Assembly: GCA_963966185.1 (NCBI GenBank)
Contig: CAWZYM010000089.1
Span: 248,001-312,000, forward strand
DNA length: 64,000 nt
Direction: 5' to 3'
From: Rhabditoides inermis
Taxonomy: Eukaryota > Nematoda > Chromadorea > Rhabditida > Rhabditidae
A program made the translations under genes and the position numbers. Under the pieces are notes generated by a model that did no database searches, was not told where the DNA came from, and saw nothing but the letters and a program-made list of their open reading frames with translations. Numbering within the stretch: the first letter of the stretch is position 1; each line of letters begins with the position of its first letter. Of this stretch, positions 1 through 14,366 are shown in pieces.

Positions 1-2920
1 TCCTTAATCGAGTGTCCGGACACCTCACTGAACCTCAATCAAGTGTCCGACTGAAGTGTCCGATAGCTAACCTGATCCTTAATCAAGTGTCCGGACACTT
101 CACTGAACCTCAATCAAGTGTCCAAATGGTGTGTCCGATAACTCACCTGAACCTTAATCGACTGTCCGGACACATCACTGGACCTTAATCAAGTGTCCGG
201 ACACTTTACTGAACTCCAATAAAGTGTACGGACACTTCACTAAACCTCATTAAAGTGTCCAGAAGAAGTGCCCGATAGCTCAACTGATCCTCGATCGACT
301 GTCCGGACACATCACTGGACCTTAATCAAGTGTCCGGACACTTTACTGAACTCCAATAAAGTGTACGGACACTTCACTAAACCTCATTAAAGTGTTCAGA
401 AGAAGTGCCCGATAGCTCAACTGTTCCTCGATCGAGTGTCCGGACACTTCACTGAACCTCAATCAAAAGTCCGAATGATGTGTACGAAAACTCACCTGAA
501 CCTTAATCGACTGTCCGGACACATCACTGGACCTTAACCAAGTGTCCGTACACTTCACTGAACCCCAATGAAGTGTATGGACACTTCACCAAACCTCTTT
601 AAAGTGCCCGGAAGAAGTGTCCGATACCTCACCTGATCCTTAATCAAGTGTCCGGACAGTTCACTGAACCTCAATCAAGTGTCCGAATGATGTGTCCGAT
701 AACTGACCTAAACCTTAATCGACTGTCCGGACACATCACTGGACCTTAACCAAGTGTCCGTACACTTTACTGAATTCCAATGAAGTGTACGGACATTTCA
801 CTAAACTTTATTTAAGTGTCCGGAAGAAGTGTCCGATAGCTCACCTGATCCTTAATCAAGTGTCCGGACAGTTCACTGAACCTCAATCAAGTGTCCGGAC
901 AGTTCACTGAACCTCAATCAAGTGTCCGACTGAAGTGTCCGATAGCTAACCTGATCCTTAATCGACTGTCCGGACACATCACTGGACCCTAACCAAGTGT
1001 CCGTACACTTTACTGAATTCCAATGAAGTGTACGGACATTTCACTAAACTTTATTTAAGTGTCCGGAAGAAGTGTCCGATAGCTCACCTGATCCTTAATC
1101 GAGTGTCCGGACACCTCACTGAACCTCAATCAAGTGTCCGACTGAAGTGTCCGATAGCTAACCTGATCCTTAATCAAGTGTCCGGACACTTCACTGAACC
1201 TCAATCAAGTGTCCAAATGGTGTGTCCGATAACTCACCTAAACCTTAATCGACTGTCCGGACACATCACTGGACCTTAATCAAGTGTCCGGACACTTTAC
1301 TGAACTCCAATAAAGTGTACGGACACTTCACTAACCCTTTATTAAAGTGTCCAGAAGAAGTGCCCGATAGCTCAACTGATCCTCGATCGACTGTCCGGAC
1401 ACATCACTGGACCTTAATCAAGTGTCCGGACACTTTACTGAACTCCAATAAAGTGTACGGACACTTCACTAAACCTCATTAAAGTGTTCAGAAGAAGTGC
1501 CCGATAGCTCAACTGTTCCTCGATCGAGTGTCCGGACACTTCACTGAACCTCAATCAAAAGTCCGAATGATGTGTACGAAAACTCACCTGAACCTTAATC
1601 CACTGTCCGGACACATCACTGTACCTTAATCAAGTGTCCGGACACTTTACTGAACTCCAATAAAGTGTACGGACACTTCACCAAGCATTATTAAAGTTCC
1701 CGTGAAAAGTGTCCGATAGCTAACCTGATCCTTAATCAAGTGTCCGGACACTTCACTGAACCTCAATCAAGTGTCCAAATGGTGTGTCCGATAACTCACC
1801 TGAACCTTAATCGACTGTCCGGACACATCACTGGACCTTAATCAAGTGTCCGGACACTTTACTGAACTCCAATAAAGTGTACGGACACTTCACTAAACCT
1901 CATTAAAGTGTCCAGAAGAAGTGCCCGATAGCTCAACTGATCCTCGATCGAGTGTCCGGACACTTCACTGAACCTCAATCAAAAGTCCGAATGATGTGTA
2001 CGAAAACTCACCTGAACCTTAATCGACTGTCCGGACACATCACTGGACCTTAACCAAGTGTCCGTACACTTCACTGAACCCCAATGAAGTGTACGGACAC
2101 TTCACCAAACCTCATTAAAGTGCCCGGAAGAAGTGTCCGATACCTCACCTGATCCTTAATCAAGTGTCCGGACAGTTCACTGAACCTCAATCAAGTGTCC
2201 GAATGATGTGTCCGATAACTGACCTAAACCTTAATCGACTGTCCGGACACATCGCTGGACCTTAACCAAGTGTCCGTACACTTTACTGAATTCCAATGAA
2301 GTGTACGGACATTTCACTAAACTTTATTTAAGTGTCCGGAAGAAGTGTCCGATAGCTCACCTGATCCTTAATCAAGTGTCCGGACAGTTCACTGAACCTC
2401 AATCAAGTGTCCGACTGAAGTGTCCGATAGCTAACCTGATCCTTAATCGACTGTCCGGACACATCACTGGACCCTAACCAAGTGTCCGTACACTTTACTG
2501 AATTCCAATGAAGTGTACGGGTATTTCACTAAACTTTATTTAAGTGTCCGGAAGAAGTGTCCGATAGCTCACCTGATCCTTAATCGAGTGTCCGGACACC
2601 TCACTGAACCTCAATCAAGTGTCCGACTGAAGTGTCCGATAGCTAACCTGATCCTTAATCAAGTGTCCGGACACTTCACTGAACCTCAATCAAGTGTCCA
2701 AATGGTGTGTCCGATAACTCACCTGAACCTTAATCGACTGTCCGGACACATCACTGGACCTTAATCAAGTGTCCGGACACTTTACTGAACTCCAATAAAG
2801 TGTACGGACACTTCACTAAACCTCATTAAAGTGTCCAGAAGAAGTGCCCGATAGCTCAACTGATCCTCGATCGAGTGTTCGGACACCTCACTGAACCTCA
2901 ATCAAGTGTCCGACTGAAGT
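1..2920 (+). repeat. Satellite A, block 1 (31/44-bp monomers)
   Basis: Continuous satellite A. The 31-bp monomer has a 13-bp head ending in AAGTGTCCG plus an 18-bp tail. The 44-bp monomer has two such 13-bp heads plus an 18-bp tail. The usual order is 44+31+31+31+44+31 = 212 bp. From about 434 to 2920 the block matches 11884-14370 at a constant offset of 11,450 bp. Shared private variants include the sequence TATGG at 576 (also at 9331 and 12026) and GGGTATTTC near 2519. A one-base insertion near 1335 makes the local HOR 1,485 rather than 7 x 212 = 1,484 bp. No gene is seen; the 83-codon frames at 1028-1279 and 2513-2764 are products of the monomer phase. Confidence 0.93.
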
Positions 2921-5900
2921 GCCCGATAGCTAACTTGATTCTTAATCAAGTGTCCGGACACTTCACTGAACCTCAATCAAGTGTCCAAATGATGTGTCCA
3001 AAAACTCACCTGAACCTTAATCGACTGTCCGTACACATCACTGGACCTTAATCAAGTGTACAGATACTTCACTGAACCCCAATAAAGTGTACGGACACTT
3101 CACCAAACCTCATTAAAGTGCCCGTAAAATGTGTCCGATAGCTAACCTGATCCTTAATGTCCGGACACTTCACTGAACTTCAATCAAGTGTCCGGACACT
3201 TCACTGAACCTCAATCAAAAGTCCGAATGATGTGTCCGAAAACTCACCTGAACCTTAATCGACTGTCCGGACACATCACTGGACCTTAATCAAGTGTCCG
3301 AACACTTTACTGAATTCCAATGAAGTGTACGGACACTTCACTAAACCTCATTAAAGTGTCCAGAAGAAGTGCCCGATAGCTAACTTGATTCTTAATCAAG
3401 TGTCCGGACACTTCACTGAACCTCAATCAAGTGTCCAAATGATGTGTCCAAAAACTCACCTGAACCTTAATCGACTGTCCGTACACATCACTGGACCTTA
3501 ATCAAGTGTACAGATACTTCACTGAACCCCAATAAAGTGTACGGACACTTCACCAAACCTCATTAAAGTGCCCGTAAAATGTGTCCGATAGCTAACCTGA
3601 TCCTTAATGTCCGGACACTTCACTGAACTTCAATCAAGTGTCCGGACACTTCACTGAACCTCAATCAAAAGTCCGAATGATGTGTCCGAAAACTCACCTG
3701 AACCTTAATCGACTGTCCGGACACATCACTGGACCTTAATCAAGTGTCCGGACACTTAACTGAACTCCAATAAAGTGTACGGACACTTCACCAAACCTCA
3801 TTAAAGTGCCCGTAAAATGTGTCCGATAGCTAACCTGATCCTTAATGTCCGAACACTTCACTGAACTTCAATCAAGTGTCCGGACACTTCACTGAACCTC
3901 AATCAAGTGTCCAAATGATGTGTCCGATAACTCACCAGAACCTTAATCCACTGTCCGGACACATCACTGGACCTTAATCAAGTGTACAGATACTTCACTG
4001 AACCCCAATGAAGTGTACGGACACTTCACCAAACCTCATTAAAGTGCCCGGAAGAAGTGTCCGATACCTCACCTGATCCTTAATCAAGTGTCCGGACAGT
4101 TCACTGAACCTCAATAAAGTGTCCGAATGATGTGTCCGATAACTGACCTGAACCTTAATCGGCTGTCCGGACACATCACTGGACCTTAACCAAGTGTCCG
4201 GACACTTTACTGAATTCCAATGAAGTGTACGGACACTTCACTGAACCTCATTAAAGTGTCCAGAAGAAGTGCCCGATAGCTAACTTGATTCTTAATCAAG
4301 TGTCCGGACACTTCACTGAACCTCAATCAAGTGTCCGAATGATGTGTCCAAAAACTCACCTGAACCTTAATCGACTGTCCGTACACATCACTGGACCATA
4401 ATCAAGTGTACAGATACTTCACTGAACCCCAATGAAGTGTACGGACACTTCACCAAATCTCATTAAAGTGCCCGGAAGAAGTGTCCGATAGCTAACCTGA
4501 TCCTTAATGTCCGGACACTTCACTGAACTTCAATCAAGTGTCCGGACACTTCACTGAACCTCAATCAAGTGTCCAAATGGTGTGTCCGATAACTCACCTG
4601 AACCTTAATCGACTGTCCGGACACATCACTGCACCTTAATCAAGTGTCCGGACACTTTACTGAACTCCAATAAAGTGTACGGACACTTCACTAAACCTCA
4701 TTAAAGTGTCCAGAAGAAGTGCCCGATAGCTCAACTGATCCTCGATCGAGTGTCCGGACACTTCACTGAACCTCAATAAAGTGTCCGAATGATGTGTCCA
4801 AAAACTCACCTGAACCTTAATCGACTGTCCGTACACATCACTGGACCTTAATCAAGTGTACAGATACTTCACTGAACCCCAATGAAGTGTACGGACACTT
4901 CACCAAACCTCATTAAAGTGCCCGGAAGAAGTGTCCGATACCTCACCTGATCCTTAATCAAGTGTCCGGACAGTTCACTGAACCTCAATAAAGTGTCCGA
5001 ATGATGTGTCCGATAACTGACCTGAACCTTAATCGACTGTCCGGACACATCACTGGACCTTAACCAAGTGTCCGGACACTTTACTGAATTCCAATGAAGT
5101 GTACGGACACTTCACTGAACCTCATTAAAGTGTCCAGAAGAAGTGCCCGATAGCTAACTTGATTCTTAATCAAGTGTCCGGACACTTCACTGAACCTCAA
5201 TCAAGTGTCCGAATGATGTGTCCAAAAACTCACCTGAACCTTAATCGACTGTCCGTACACATCACTGGACCTTAATCAAGTGTACAGATACTTCACTGAA
5301 CCCCAATGAAGTGTACGGACACTTCACCAAATCTCATTAAAGTGCCCGGAAGAAGTGTCCGATAGCTAACTTGATTTTCAATCAAGTGTCCGGACACTTC
5401 ACTGAACCTCAATCAAGTGTCCGAATGATGTGTCCGAAAACTCACCTGAACCTTAATCGACTGTCCGGACACATCACTGGACCTTAATCAAGTGTACAGA
5501 TACTTCACTGAACCCCAATGAAGTGTACGGACACTTCACCAAACTTCATTAAAGTGCCCGTAAAAAGTGTCCGATAGCTAACCTGATCCTTAATGTCCGG
5601 ACACTTCACTGAACCTCAATTAAGTGTCCGGACACTTCACTGAACCTCAATCAAGTGTCCAAATGATGTGTCCGATAACTGACCTGAACCTTAATCGACT
5701 GTCCGGACACATCACTGGACCTTAATCAAGTGTCCGAACACTTTACTGAATTCCAATGAAGTGTACGGACACTTCACTAAACCTCATTAAAGTGTCCAGA
5801 AGAAGTGCCCGATTGCTAACTTGATTCTTAATCAAGTGTCCGGACACTTCACTGAACCTCAATCAAGTGTCCAAATGATGTGTCCAAAAACTCACCTGAA

Positions 5901-6470
5901 CCTTAATCGACTGTCCGTACACATCACTGGACCTTAATCAAGTGTACAGATACTTCACTGAACCCCAATAAAGTGTACGGACACTTCACCAAACCTCATT
6001 AAAGTGCCCGTAAAATGTGTCCGATAGCTAACCTGATCCTTAATGTCCGGACACTTCACTGAACTTCAATCAAGTGTCCGGACACTTCACTGAACCTCAA
6101 TCAAGTGTCCAAATGATGTGTCCGATAACTCACCAGAACCTTAATCCACTGTCCGGACACATCACTGTACCTTAATCAAGTGTCCGGACACTTTACTGAA
6201 CTCCAATAAAGTGTACGGACACTTCACCAAACATTATTAAAGTTCCCGTAAAAAGTGTCCGATAGCTAACCTGATCCTTAATCAAGTGTCCGGACACTTC
6301 ACTGAACCTCAATCAAGTGTCCAAATGGTGTGTCCGATAACTCACCTGAACCTTAATCGACTGTCCGGACACATCACTGGACCTTAATCAAGTGTCCGGA
6401 CACTTTACTGAACTCCAATAAAGTGTACGGACACTTCACTAAACCTCATTAAAGTGTCCAGAAGAAGTGC
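2921..6470 (+). repeat. Satellite A, divergent subtype block
   Basis: This is still the 31/44-bp satellite, but enriched in a distinct variant set: CTAACTTGATTCTTAAT at the end of 44-mers, GTGTACAGATACTTC in one 31-mer, GTGTCCAAAAACTC, and truncated 31-mers that have lost about 5 bp (CTTAATGTCCGGACAC). A local duplication of about 450 bp is visible: GCCCGATAGC at 2921 recurs at 3371 with matching flanks. Pieces of this subtype recur near 14500-16100, 18180-18800, 38580-38700, 51560-52160 and 62360-62950. The truncated monomers break the 75-bp phase, so no long open frame appears here. Confidence 0.88.
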
Positions 6471-9400
6471 CCGATAGCTCCACTGATCCTCGATCGAGTG
6501 TCCGGACACTTGACTGAACCTCAATCAAAAGTCCGAATGATGTGTTAGAAAACTCACCTGAACCTTAATCGACTGTCCGGACACATCACTGGACCTTAAC
6601 CAAGTGTCCGTACACTTCACTGAACCCCAATGAAGTGTACGGACACTTCACCAAACCTCATTAAAGTGCCCGGAAGAAGTGTCCGATACCTCACCTGATC
6701 CTTAATCAAGTGTCCGGACAGTTCACTGAACCTCAATCAAGTGTCCGAATGATGTGTACGATAACTGACCTAAACCTTAATCGACTGTCCGGACACATCG
6801 CTGGACCTTAACCAAGTGTCCGTACACTTTACTGAATTCCAATGAAGTGTACGGACATTTCACTAAACTTTATTTAAGTGTCCGGAAGAAGTGTCCGATA
6901 GCTCACCTGATCCTTAATCAAGGTCCGGACAGTTCACTGAACCTCAATCAAGTGTCCGGACAGTTCACTGAACCTCAATCAAGTGTCCGACTGAAGTGTC
7001 CGATAGCTAACCTGATCCTTAATCGACTGTCCGGACACATCACTGGACCCTAACCAAGTGTCCGTACACTTCACTGAATTCCAATGAAGTGTACGGACAT
7101 TTCACTAAACTTTATTTAAGTGTCCGGAAGAAGTGTCCGATAGCTCACCTGATCCTTAATCGAGTGTCCGGACACCTCACTGAACCTCAATCAAGTGTCC
7201 GACTGAAGTGTCCGATAGCTAACCTGATCCTTAATCAAGTGTCCGGACACTTCACTGAACCTCAATCAAGTGTCCAAATGGTGTGTCCGATAACTCACCT
7301 GAACCTTAATCGACTGTCCGGACACATCACTGGACCTTAATCAAGTGTCCGGACACTTTACTGAACTCCAATAAAGTGTACGGACACTTCACTAAACCTC
7401 ATTAAAGTGTCCAGAAGAAGTGCCCGATAGCTCAACTGATCCTCGATCGACTGTCCGGACACATCACTGGACCTTAATCAAGTGTCCGGACACTTTACTG
7501 AACTCCAATAAAGTGTACGGACACTTCACTAAACCTCATTAAAGTGTTCAGAAGAAGTGCCCGATAGCTCAACTGTTCCTCGATCGAGTGTCCGGACACT
7601 TCACTGAACCTCAATCAAAAGTCCGAATGATGTGTACGAAAACTCACCTGAACCTTAATCCACTGTCCGGACACATCACTGTACCTTAATCAAGTGTCCG
7701 GACACTTTACTGAACTCCAATAAAGTGTACGGACACTTCACCAAGCATTATTAAAGTTCCCGTGAAAAGTGTCCGATAGCTAACCTGATCCTTAATCAAG
7801 TGTCCGGACACTTCACTGAACCTCAATCAAGTGTCCAAATGGTGTGCCCGATAACTCACCTGAACCTTAATCGACTGTCCGGACACATCACTGGACCTTA
7901 ATCAAGTGTCCGGACACTTTACTGAACTCCAATAAAGTGTACGGACACTTCACTAAACCTCATTAAAGTGTCCAGAAGAAGTGCCCGATAGCTCAACTGA
8001 TCTTCGATCGAGTGTCCGGACACTTCACTGAACCTCAATCAAAAGTCCGAATGATGTGTACGAAAACTCACCTGAACCTTAATCGACTGTCCGGACACAT
8101 CACTGGACCTTAACCAAGTGTCCGTACACTTCACTGAACCCCAATGAAGTGTACGGACACTTCACCAAACCTCATTAAAGTGCCCGGAAGAAGTGTCCGA
8201 TACCTCACCTGATCCTTAATCAAGTGTCCGGACAGTTCACTGAACCTCAATCAAGTGTCCGAATGATGTGTCCGATAACTGACCTAAACCTTAATCGACT
8301 GTCCGGACACATCGCTGGACCTTAACCAAGTGTCCGTACACTTTACTGAATTCCAATGAAGTGTACGGACATTTCACTAAACTTTATTTAAGTGTCCGGA
8401 AGAAGTGTCCGATAGCTCACCTGATCCTTAATCAAGTGTCCGGACAGTTCACTGAACCTCAATCAAGTGTCCGACTGAAGTGTCCGATAGCTAACCTGAT
8501 CCTTAATCGACTGTCCGGACACATCACTGGACCCTAACCAAGTGTCCGTACACTTTACTGAATTTCAATGAAGTGTACAGACATTTCACTAAACTTTATT
8601 TAAGTGTCCGGAAGAAGTGTCCGATAGCTCACCTGATCCTTAATCGAGTGTCAGGACACCTCACTGAACCTCACTCAAGTGTCCGACTGAAGTGTCCGAT
8701 AGCTAACCTGATCCTTAATCAAGTGTCCGGACACTTCACTGAACCTCAATCAAGTGTCCAAATGGTGTGTCCGATAACTCACTTGAACCTTAATCGACTG
8801 TCCGGACACATCACTGGACCTTAATCAAGTGTCCGGACACTTTACTGAACTCCAATAAAGTGTACGGACACTTCACTAAACCTCATTAAAGTGTCCAGAA
8901 GAAGTGCCCGTTAGCTCAACTGATCCTCGATCGAGTGTTCGGACACTTCACTGAACCTCAATCAAGTGTCCGACTGAAGTGTCCGATAGCTAACCTGATC
9001 CTTAATCAAGTGTCCGGACACTTCACTGAACCTCAATCAAGTGTCCAAATGGTGTGTCCGATAACTCACCTGAACCTTAATCGACTGTCCGGACACATCA
9101 CTGGACCTTAATCAAGTGTACGGACACTTCACTAAACCTCATTAAAGTGTCCAGAAGAAGTGCCCGATAGCTCAACTGATCCTTGATCGAGTGTCCGGAC
9201 ACTTCACTGAACCTCAATCAAAAGTCCGAATGATGTGTACGAAAACTCACCTGAACCTTAATCGACTGTCCGGACACATCACTGGACCTTAACCAAGTGT
9301 CCGTACACTTCACTGAACCCCAATGAAGTGTATGGACACTTCACCAAACCTCTTTAAAGTGCCCGGAAGAAGTGTCCGATACCTCACCTGATCCTTAATC

Positions 9401-12400
9401 AAGTGTCCGGACAGTTCACTGAACCTCAATCAAGTGTCCGAATGATGTGTCCGATAACTGACCTAAACCTTAATCGACTGTCCGGACACATCACTGGACC
9501 TTAACCAAGTGTCCGTACACTTTACTGAATTCCAATGAAGTGTACGGACATTTCACTAAACTTTATTTAAGTGTCCGGAAGAAGTGTCCGATAGCTCACC
9601 TGATCCTTAATCAAGTGTCCGGACAGTTCACTGAACCTCAATCAAGTGTCCGGACAGTTCACTGAACCTCAATCAAGTGTCCGACTGAAGTGTCCGATAG
9701 CTAACCTGATCCTTAATCGACTGTCCGGACACATCACTGGACCCTAACCAAGTGTCCGTACACTTTACTGAATTCCAATGAAGTGTACGGACATTTCACT
9801 AAACTTTATTTAAGTGTCCGGAAGAAGTGTCCGATAGCTCACCTGATCCTTAATCGAGTGTCCGGACACCTCACTGAACCTCAATCAAGTGTCCGACTGA
9901 AGTGTCCGATAGCTAACCTGATCCTTAATCAAGTGTCCGGACACTTCACTGAACCTCAATCAAGTGTCCAAATGGTGTGTCCGATAACTCACCTAAACCT
10001 TAATCGACTGTCCGGACACATCACTGGACCTTAATCAAGTGTCCGGACACTTTACTGAACTCCAATAAAGTGTACGGACACTTCACTAACCCTTTATTAA
10101 AGTGTCCAGAAGAAGTGCCCGATAGCTCAACTGATCCTCGATCGACTGTCCGGACACATCACTGGACCTTAATCAAGTGTCCGGACACTTTACTGAACTC
10201 CAATAAAGTGTACGGACACTTCACTAAACCTCATTAAAGTGTTCAGAAGAAGTGCCCGATAGCTCAACTGTTCCTCGATCGAGTGTCCGGACACTTCACT
10301 GAACCTCAATCAAAAGTCCGAATGATGTGTACGAAAACTCACCTGAACCTTAATCCACTGTCCGGACACATCACTGTACCTTAATCAAGTGTCCGGACAC
10401 TTTACTGAACTCCAATAAAGTGTACGGACACTTCACCAAGCATTATTAAAGTTCCCGTGAAAAGTGTCCGATAGCTAACCTGATCCTTAATCAAGTGTCC
10501 GGACACTTCACTGAACCTCAATCAAGTGTCCAAATGGTGTGCCCGATAACTCACCTGAACCTTAATCGACTGTCCGGACACATCACTGGACCTTAATCAA
10601 GTGTCCGGACACTTTACTGAACTCCAATAAAGTGTACGGACACTTCACTAAACCTCATTAAAGTGTCCAGAAGAAGTGCCCGATAGCTCAACTGATCTTC
10701 GATCGAGTGTCCGGACACTTCACTGAACCTCAATCAAAAGTCCGAATGATGTGTACGAAAACTCACCTGAACCTTAATCGACTGTCCGGACACATCACTG
10801 GACCTTAACCAAGTGTCCGTACACTTCACTGAACCCCAATGAAGTGTACGGACACTTCACCAAACCTCATTAAAGTGCCCGGAAGAAGTGTCCGATACCT
10901 CACCTGATCCTTAATCAAGTGTCCGGACAGTTCACTGAACCTCAATCAAGTGTCCGAATGATGTGTCCGATAACTGACCTAAACCTTAATCGACTGTCCG
11001 GACACATCGCTGGACCTTAACCAAGTGTCCGTACACTTTACTGAATTCCAATGAAGTGTACGGACATTTCACTAAACTTTATTTAAGTGTCCGGAAGAAG
11101 TGTCCGATAGCTCACCTGATCCTTAATCAAGTGTCCGGACAGTTCACTGAACCTCAATCAAGTGTCCGACTGAAGTGTCCGATAGCTAACCTGATCCTTA
11201 ATCGACTGTCCGGACACATCACTGGACCCTAACCAAGTGTCCGTACACTTTACTGAATTTCAATGAAGTGTACAGACATTTCACTAAACTTTATTTAAGT
11301 GTCCGGAAGAAGTGTCCGATAGCTCACCTGATCCTTAATCGAGTGTCAGGACACCTCACTGAACCTCACTCAAGTGTCCGACTGAAGTGTCCGATAGCTA
11401 ACCTGATCCTTAATCAAGTGTCCGGACACTTCACTGAACCTCAATCAAGTGTCCAAATGGTGTGTCCGATAACTCACTTGAACCTTAATCGACTGTCCGG
11501 ACACATCACTGGACCTTAATCAAGTGTCCGGACACTTTACTGAACTCCAATAAAGTGTACGGACACTTCACTAAACCTCATTAAAGTGTCCAGAAGAAGT
11601 GCCCGTTAGCTCAACTGATCCTCGATCGAGTGTTCGGACACTTCACTGAACCTCAATCAAGTGTCCGACTGAAGTGTCCGATAGCTAACCTGATCCTTAA
11701 TCAAGTGTCCGGACACTTCACTGAACCTCAATCAAGTGTCCAAATGGTGTGTCCGATAACTCACCTGAACCTTAATCGACTGTCCGGACACATCACTGGA
11801 CCTTAATCAAGTGTACGGACACTTCACTAAACCTCATTAAAGTGTCCAGAAGAAGTGCCCGATAGCTCAACTGATCCTTGATCGAGTGTCCGGACACTTC
11901 ACTGAACCTCAATCAAAAGTCCGAATGATGTGTACGAAAACTCACCTGAACCTTAATCGACTGTCCGGACACATCACTGGACCTTAACCAAGTGTCCGTA
12001 CACTTCACTGAACCCCAATGAAGTGTATGGACACTTCACCAAACCTCTTTAAAGTGCCCGGAAGAAGTGTCCGATACCTCACCTGATCCTTAATCAAGTG
12101 TCCGGACAGTTCACTGAACCTCAATCAAGTGTCCGAATGATGTGTCCGATAACTGACCTAAACCTTAATCGACTGTCCGGACACATCACTGGACCTTAAC
12201 CAAGTGTCCGTACACTTTACTGAATTCCAATGAAGTGTACGGACATTTCACTAAACTTTATTTAAGTGTCCGGAAGAAGTGTCCGATAGCTCACCTGATC
12301 CTTAATCAAGTGTCCGGACAGTTCACTGAACCTCAATCAAGTGTCCGGACAGTTCACTGAACCTCAATCAAGTGTCCGACTGAAGTGTCCGATAGCTAAC

Positions 12401-14366
12401 CTGATCCTTAATCGACTGTCCGGACACATCACTGGACCCTAACCAAGTGTCCGTACACTTTACTGAATTCCAATGAAGTGTACGGACATTTCACTAAACT
12501 TTATTTAAGTGTCCGGAAGAAGTGTCCGATAGCTCACCTGATCCTTAATCGAGTGTCCGGACACCTCACTGAACCTCAATCAAGTGTCCGACTGAAGTGT
12601 CCGATAGCTAACCTGATCCTTAATCAAGTGTCCGGACACTTCACTGAACCTCAATCAAGTGTCCAAATGGTGTGTCCGATAACTCACCTAAACCTTAATC
12701 GACTGTCCGGACACATCACTGGACCTTAATCAAGTGTCCGGACACTTTACTGAACTCCAATAAAGTGTACGGACACTTCACTAACCCTTTATTAAAGTGT
12801 CCAGAAGAAGTGCCCGATAGCTCAACTGATCCTCGATCGACTGTCCGGACACATCACTGGACCTTAATCAAGTGTCCGGACACTTTACTGAACTCCAATA
12901 AAGTGTACGGACACTTCACTAAACCTCATTAAAGTGTTCAGAAGAAGTGCCCGATAGCTCAACTGTTCCTCGATCGAGTGTCCGGACACTTCACTGAACC
13001 TCAATCAAAAGTCCGAATGATGTGTACGAAAACTCACCTGAACCTTAATCCACTGTCCGGACACATCACTGTACCTTAATCAAGTGTCCGGACACTTTAC
13101 TGAACTCCAATAAAGTGTACGGACACTTCACCAAGCATTATTAAAGTTCCCGTGAAAAGTGTCCGATAGCTAACCTGATCCTTAATCAAGTGTCCGGACA
13201 CTTCACTGAACCTCAATCAAGTGTCCAAATGGTGTGTCCGATAACTCACCTGAACCTTAATCGACTGTCCGGACACATCACTGGACCTTAATCAAGTGTC
13301 CGGACACTTTACTGAACTCCAATAAAGTGTACGGACACTTCACTAAACCTCATTAAAGTGTCCAGAAGAAGTGCCCGATAGCTCAACTGATCCTCGATCG
13401 AGTGTCCGGACACTTCACTGAACCTCAATCAAAAGTCCGAATGATGTGTACGAAAACTCACCTGAACCTTAATCGACTGTCCGGACACATCACTGGACCT
13501 TAACCAAGTGTCCGTACACTTCACTGAACCCCAATGAAGTGTACGGACACTTCACCAAACCTCATTAAAGTGCCCGGAAGAAGTGTCCGATACCTCACCT
13601 GATCCTTAATCAAGTGTCCGGACAGTTCACTGAACCTCAATCAAGTGTCCGAATGATGTGTCCGATAACTGACCTAAACCTTAATCGACTGTCCGGACAC
13701 ATCGCTGGACCTTAACCAAGTGTCCGTACACTTTACTGAATTCCAATGAAGTGTACGGACATTTCACTAAACTTTATTTAAGTGTCCGGAAGAAGTGTCC
13801 GATAGCTCACCTGATCCTTAATCAAGTGTCCGGACAGTTCACTGAACCTCAATCAAGTGTCCGACTGAAGTGTCCGATAGCTAACCTGATCCTTAATCGA
13901 CTGTCCGGACACATCACTGGACCCTAACCAAGTGTCCGTACACTTTACTGAATTCCAATGAAGTGTACGGGTATTTCACTAAACTTTATTTAAGTGTCCG
14001 GAAGAAGTGTCCGATAGCTCACCTGATCCTTAATCGAGTGTCCGGACACCTCACTGAACCTCAATCAAGTGTCCGACTGAAGTGTCCGATAGCTAACCTG
14101 ATCCTTAATCAAGTGTCCGGACACTTCACTGAACCTCAATCAAGTGTCCAAATGGTGTGTCCGATAACTCACCTGAACCTTAATCGACTGTCCGGACACA
14201 TCACTGGACCTTAATCAAGTGTCCGGACACTTTACTGAACTCCAATAAAGTGTACGGACACTTCACTAAACCTCATTAAAGTGTCCAGAAGAAGTGCCCG
14301 ATAGCTCAACTGATCCTCGATCGAGTGTTCGGACACCTCACTGAACCTCAATCAAGTGTCCGACTG
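6471..14366 (+). repeat. Satellite A, nearly three tandem 2,695-bp higher-order units
   Basis: Equivalent monomers lie at 7089, 9783 and 12478 (spacings 2,694 and 2,695 bp) and at 8573 and 11268 (2,695 bp). Each unit divides into a 1,484/1,485-bp part and a 1,210-bp part. Both fit sums of monomers: 28x31+14x44 = 1,484 and 22x31+12x44 = 1,210. The one-base difference comes from CTAACCCTTTATTAAAG, present in the second and third units and absent near 7391. The 8573 and 11268 copies share private substitutions, CTCACTCAAG and GTACAGACATTTC, so they are sister copies. A one-base deletion near 6919 makes the 6847-7089 spacing 242 bp instead of 243. Confidence 0.88.

Noticed and set aside
1..2920. 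CRISPR-like array of ~31-bp repeats
   Set aside because: The repeats abut with no unique spacers, monomers of two lengths alternate, and there is no cas context. This is a eukaryotic satellite.
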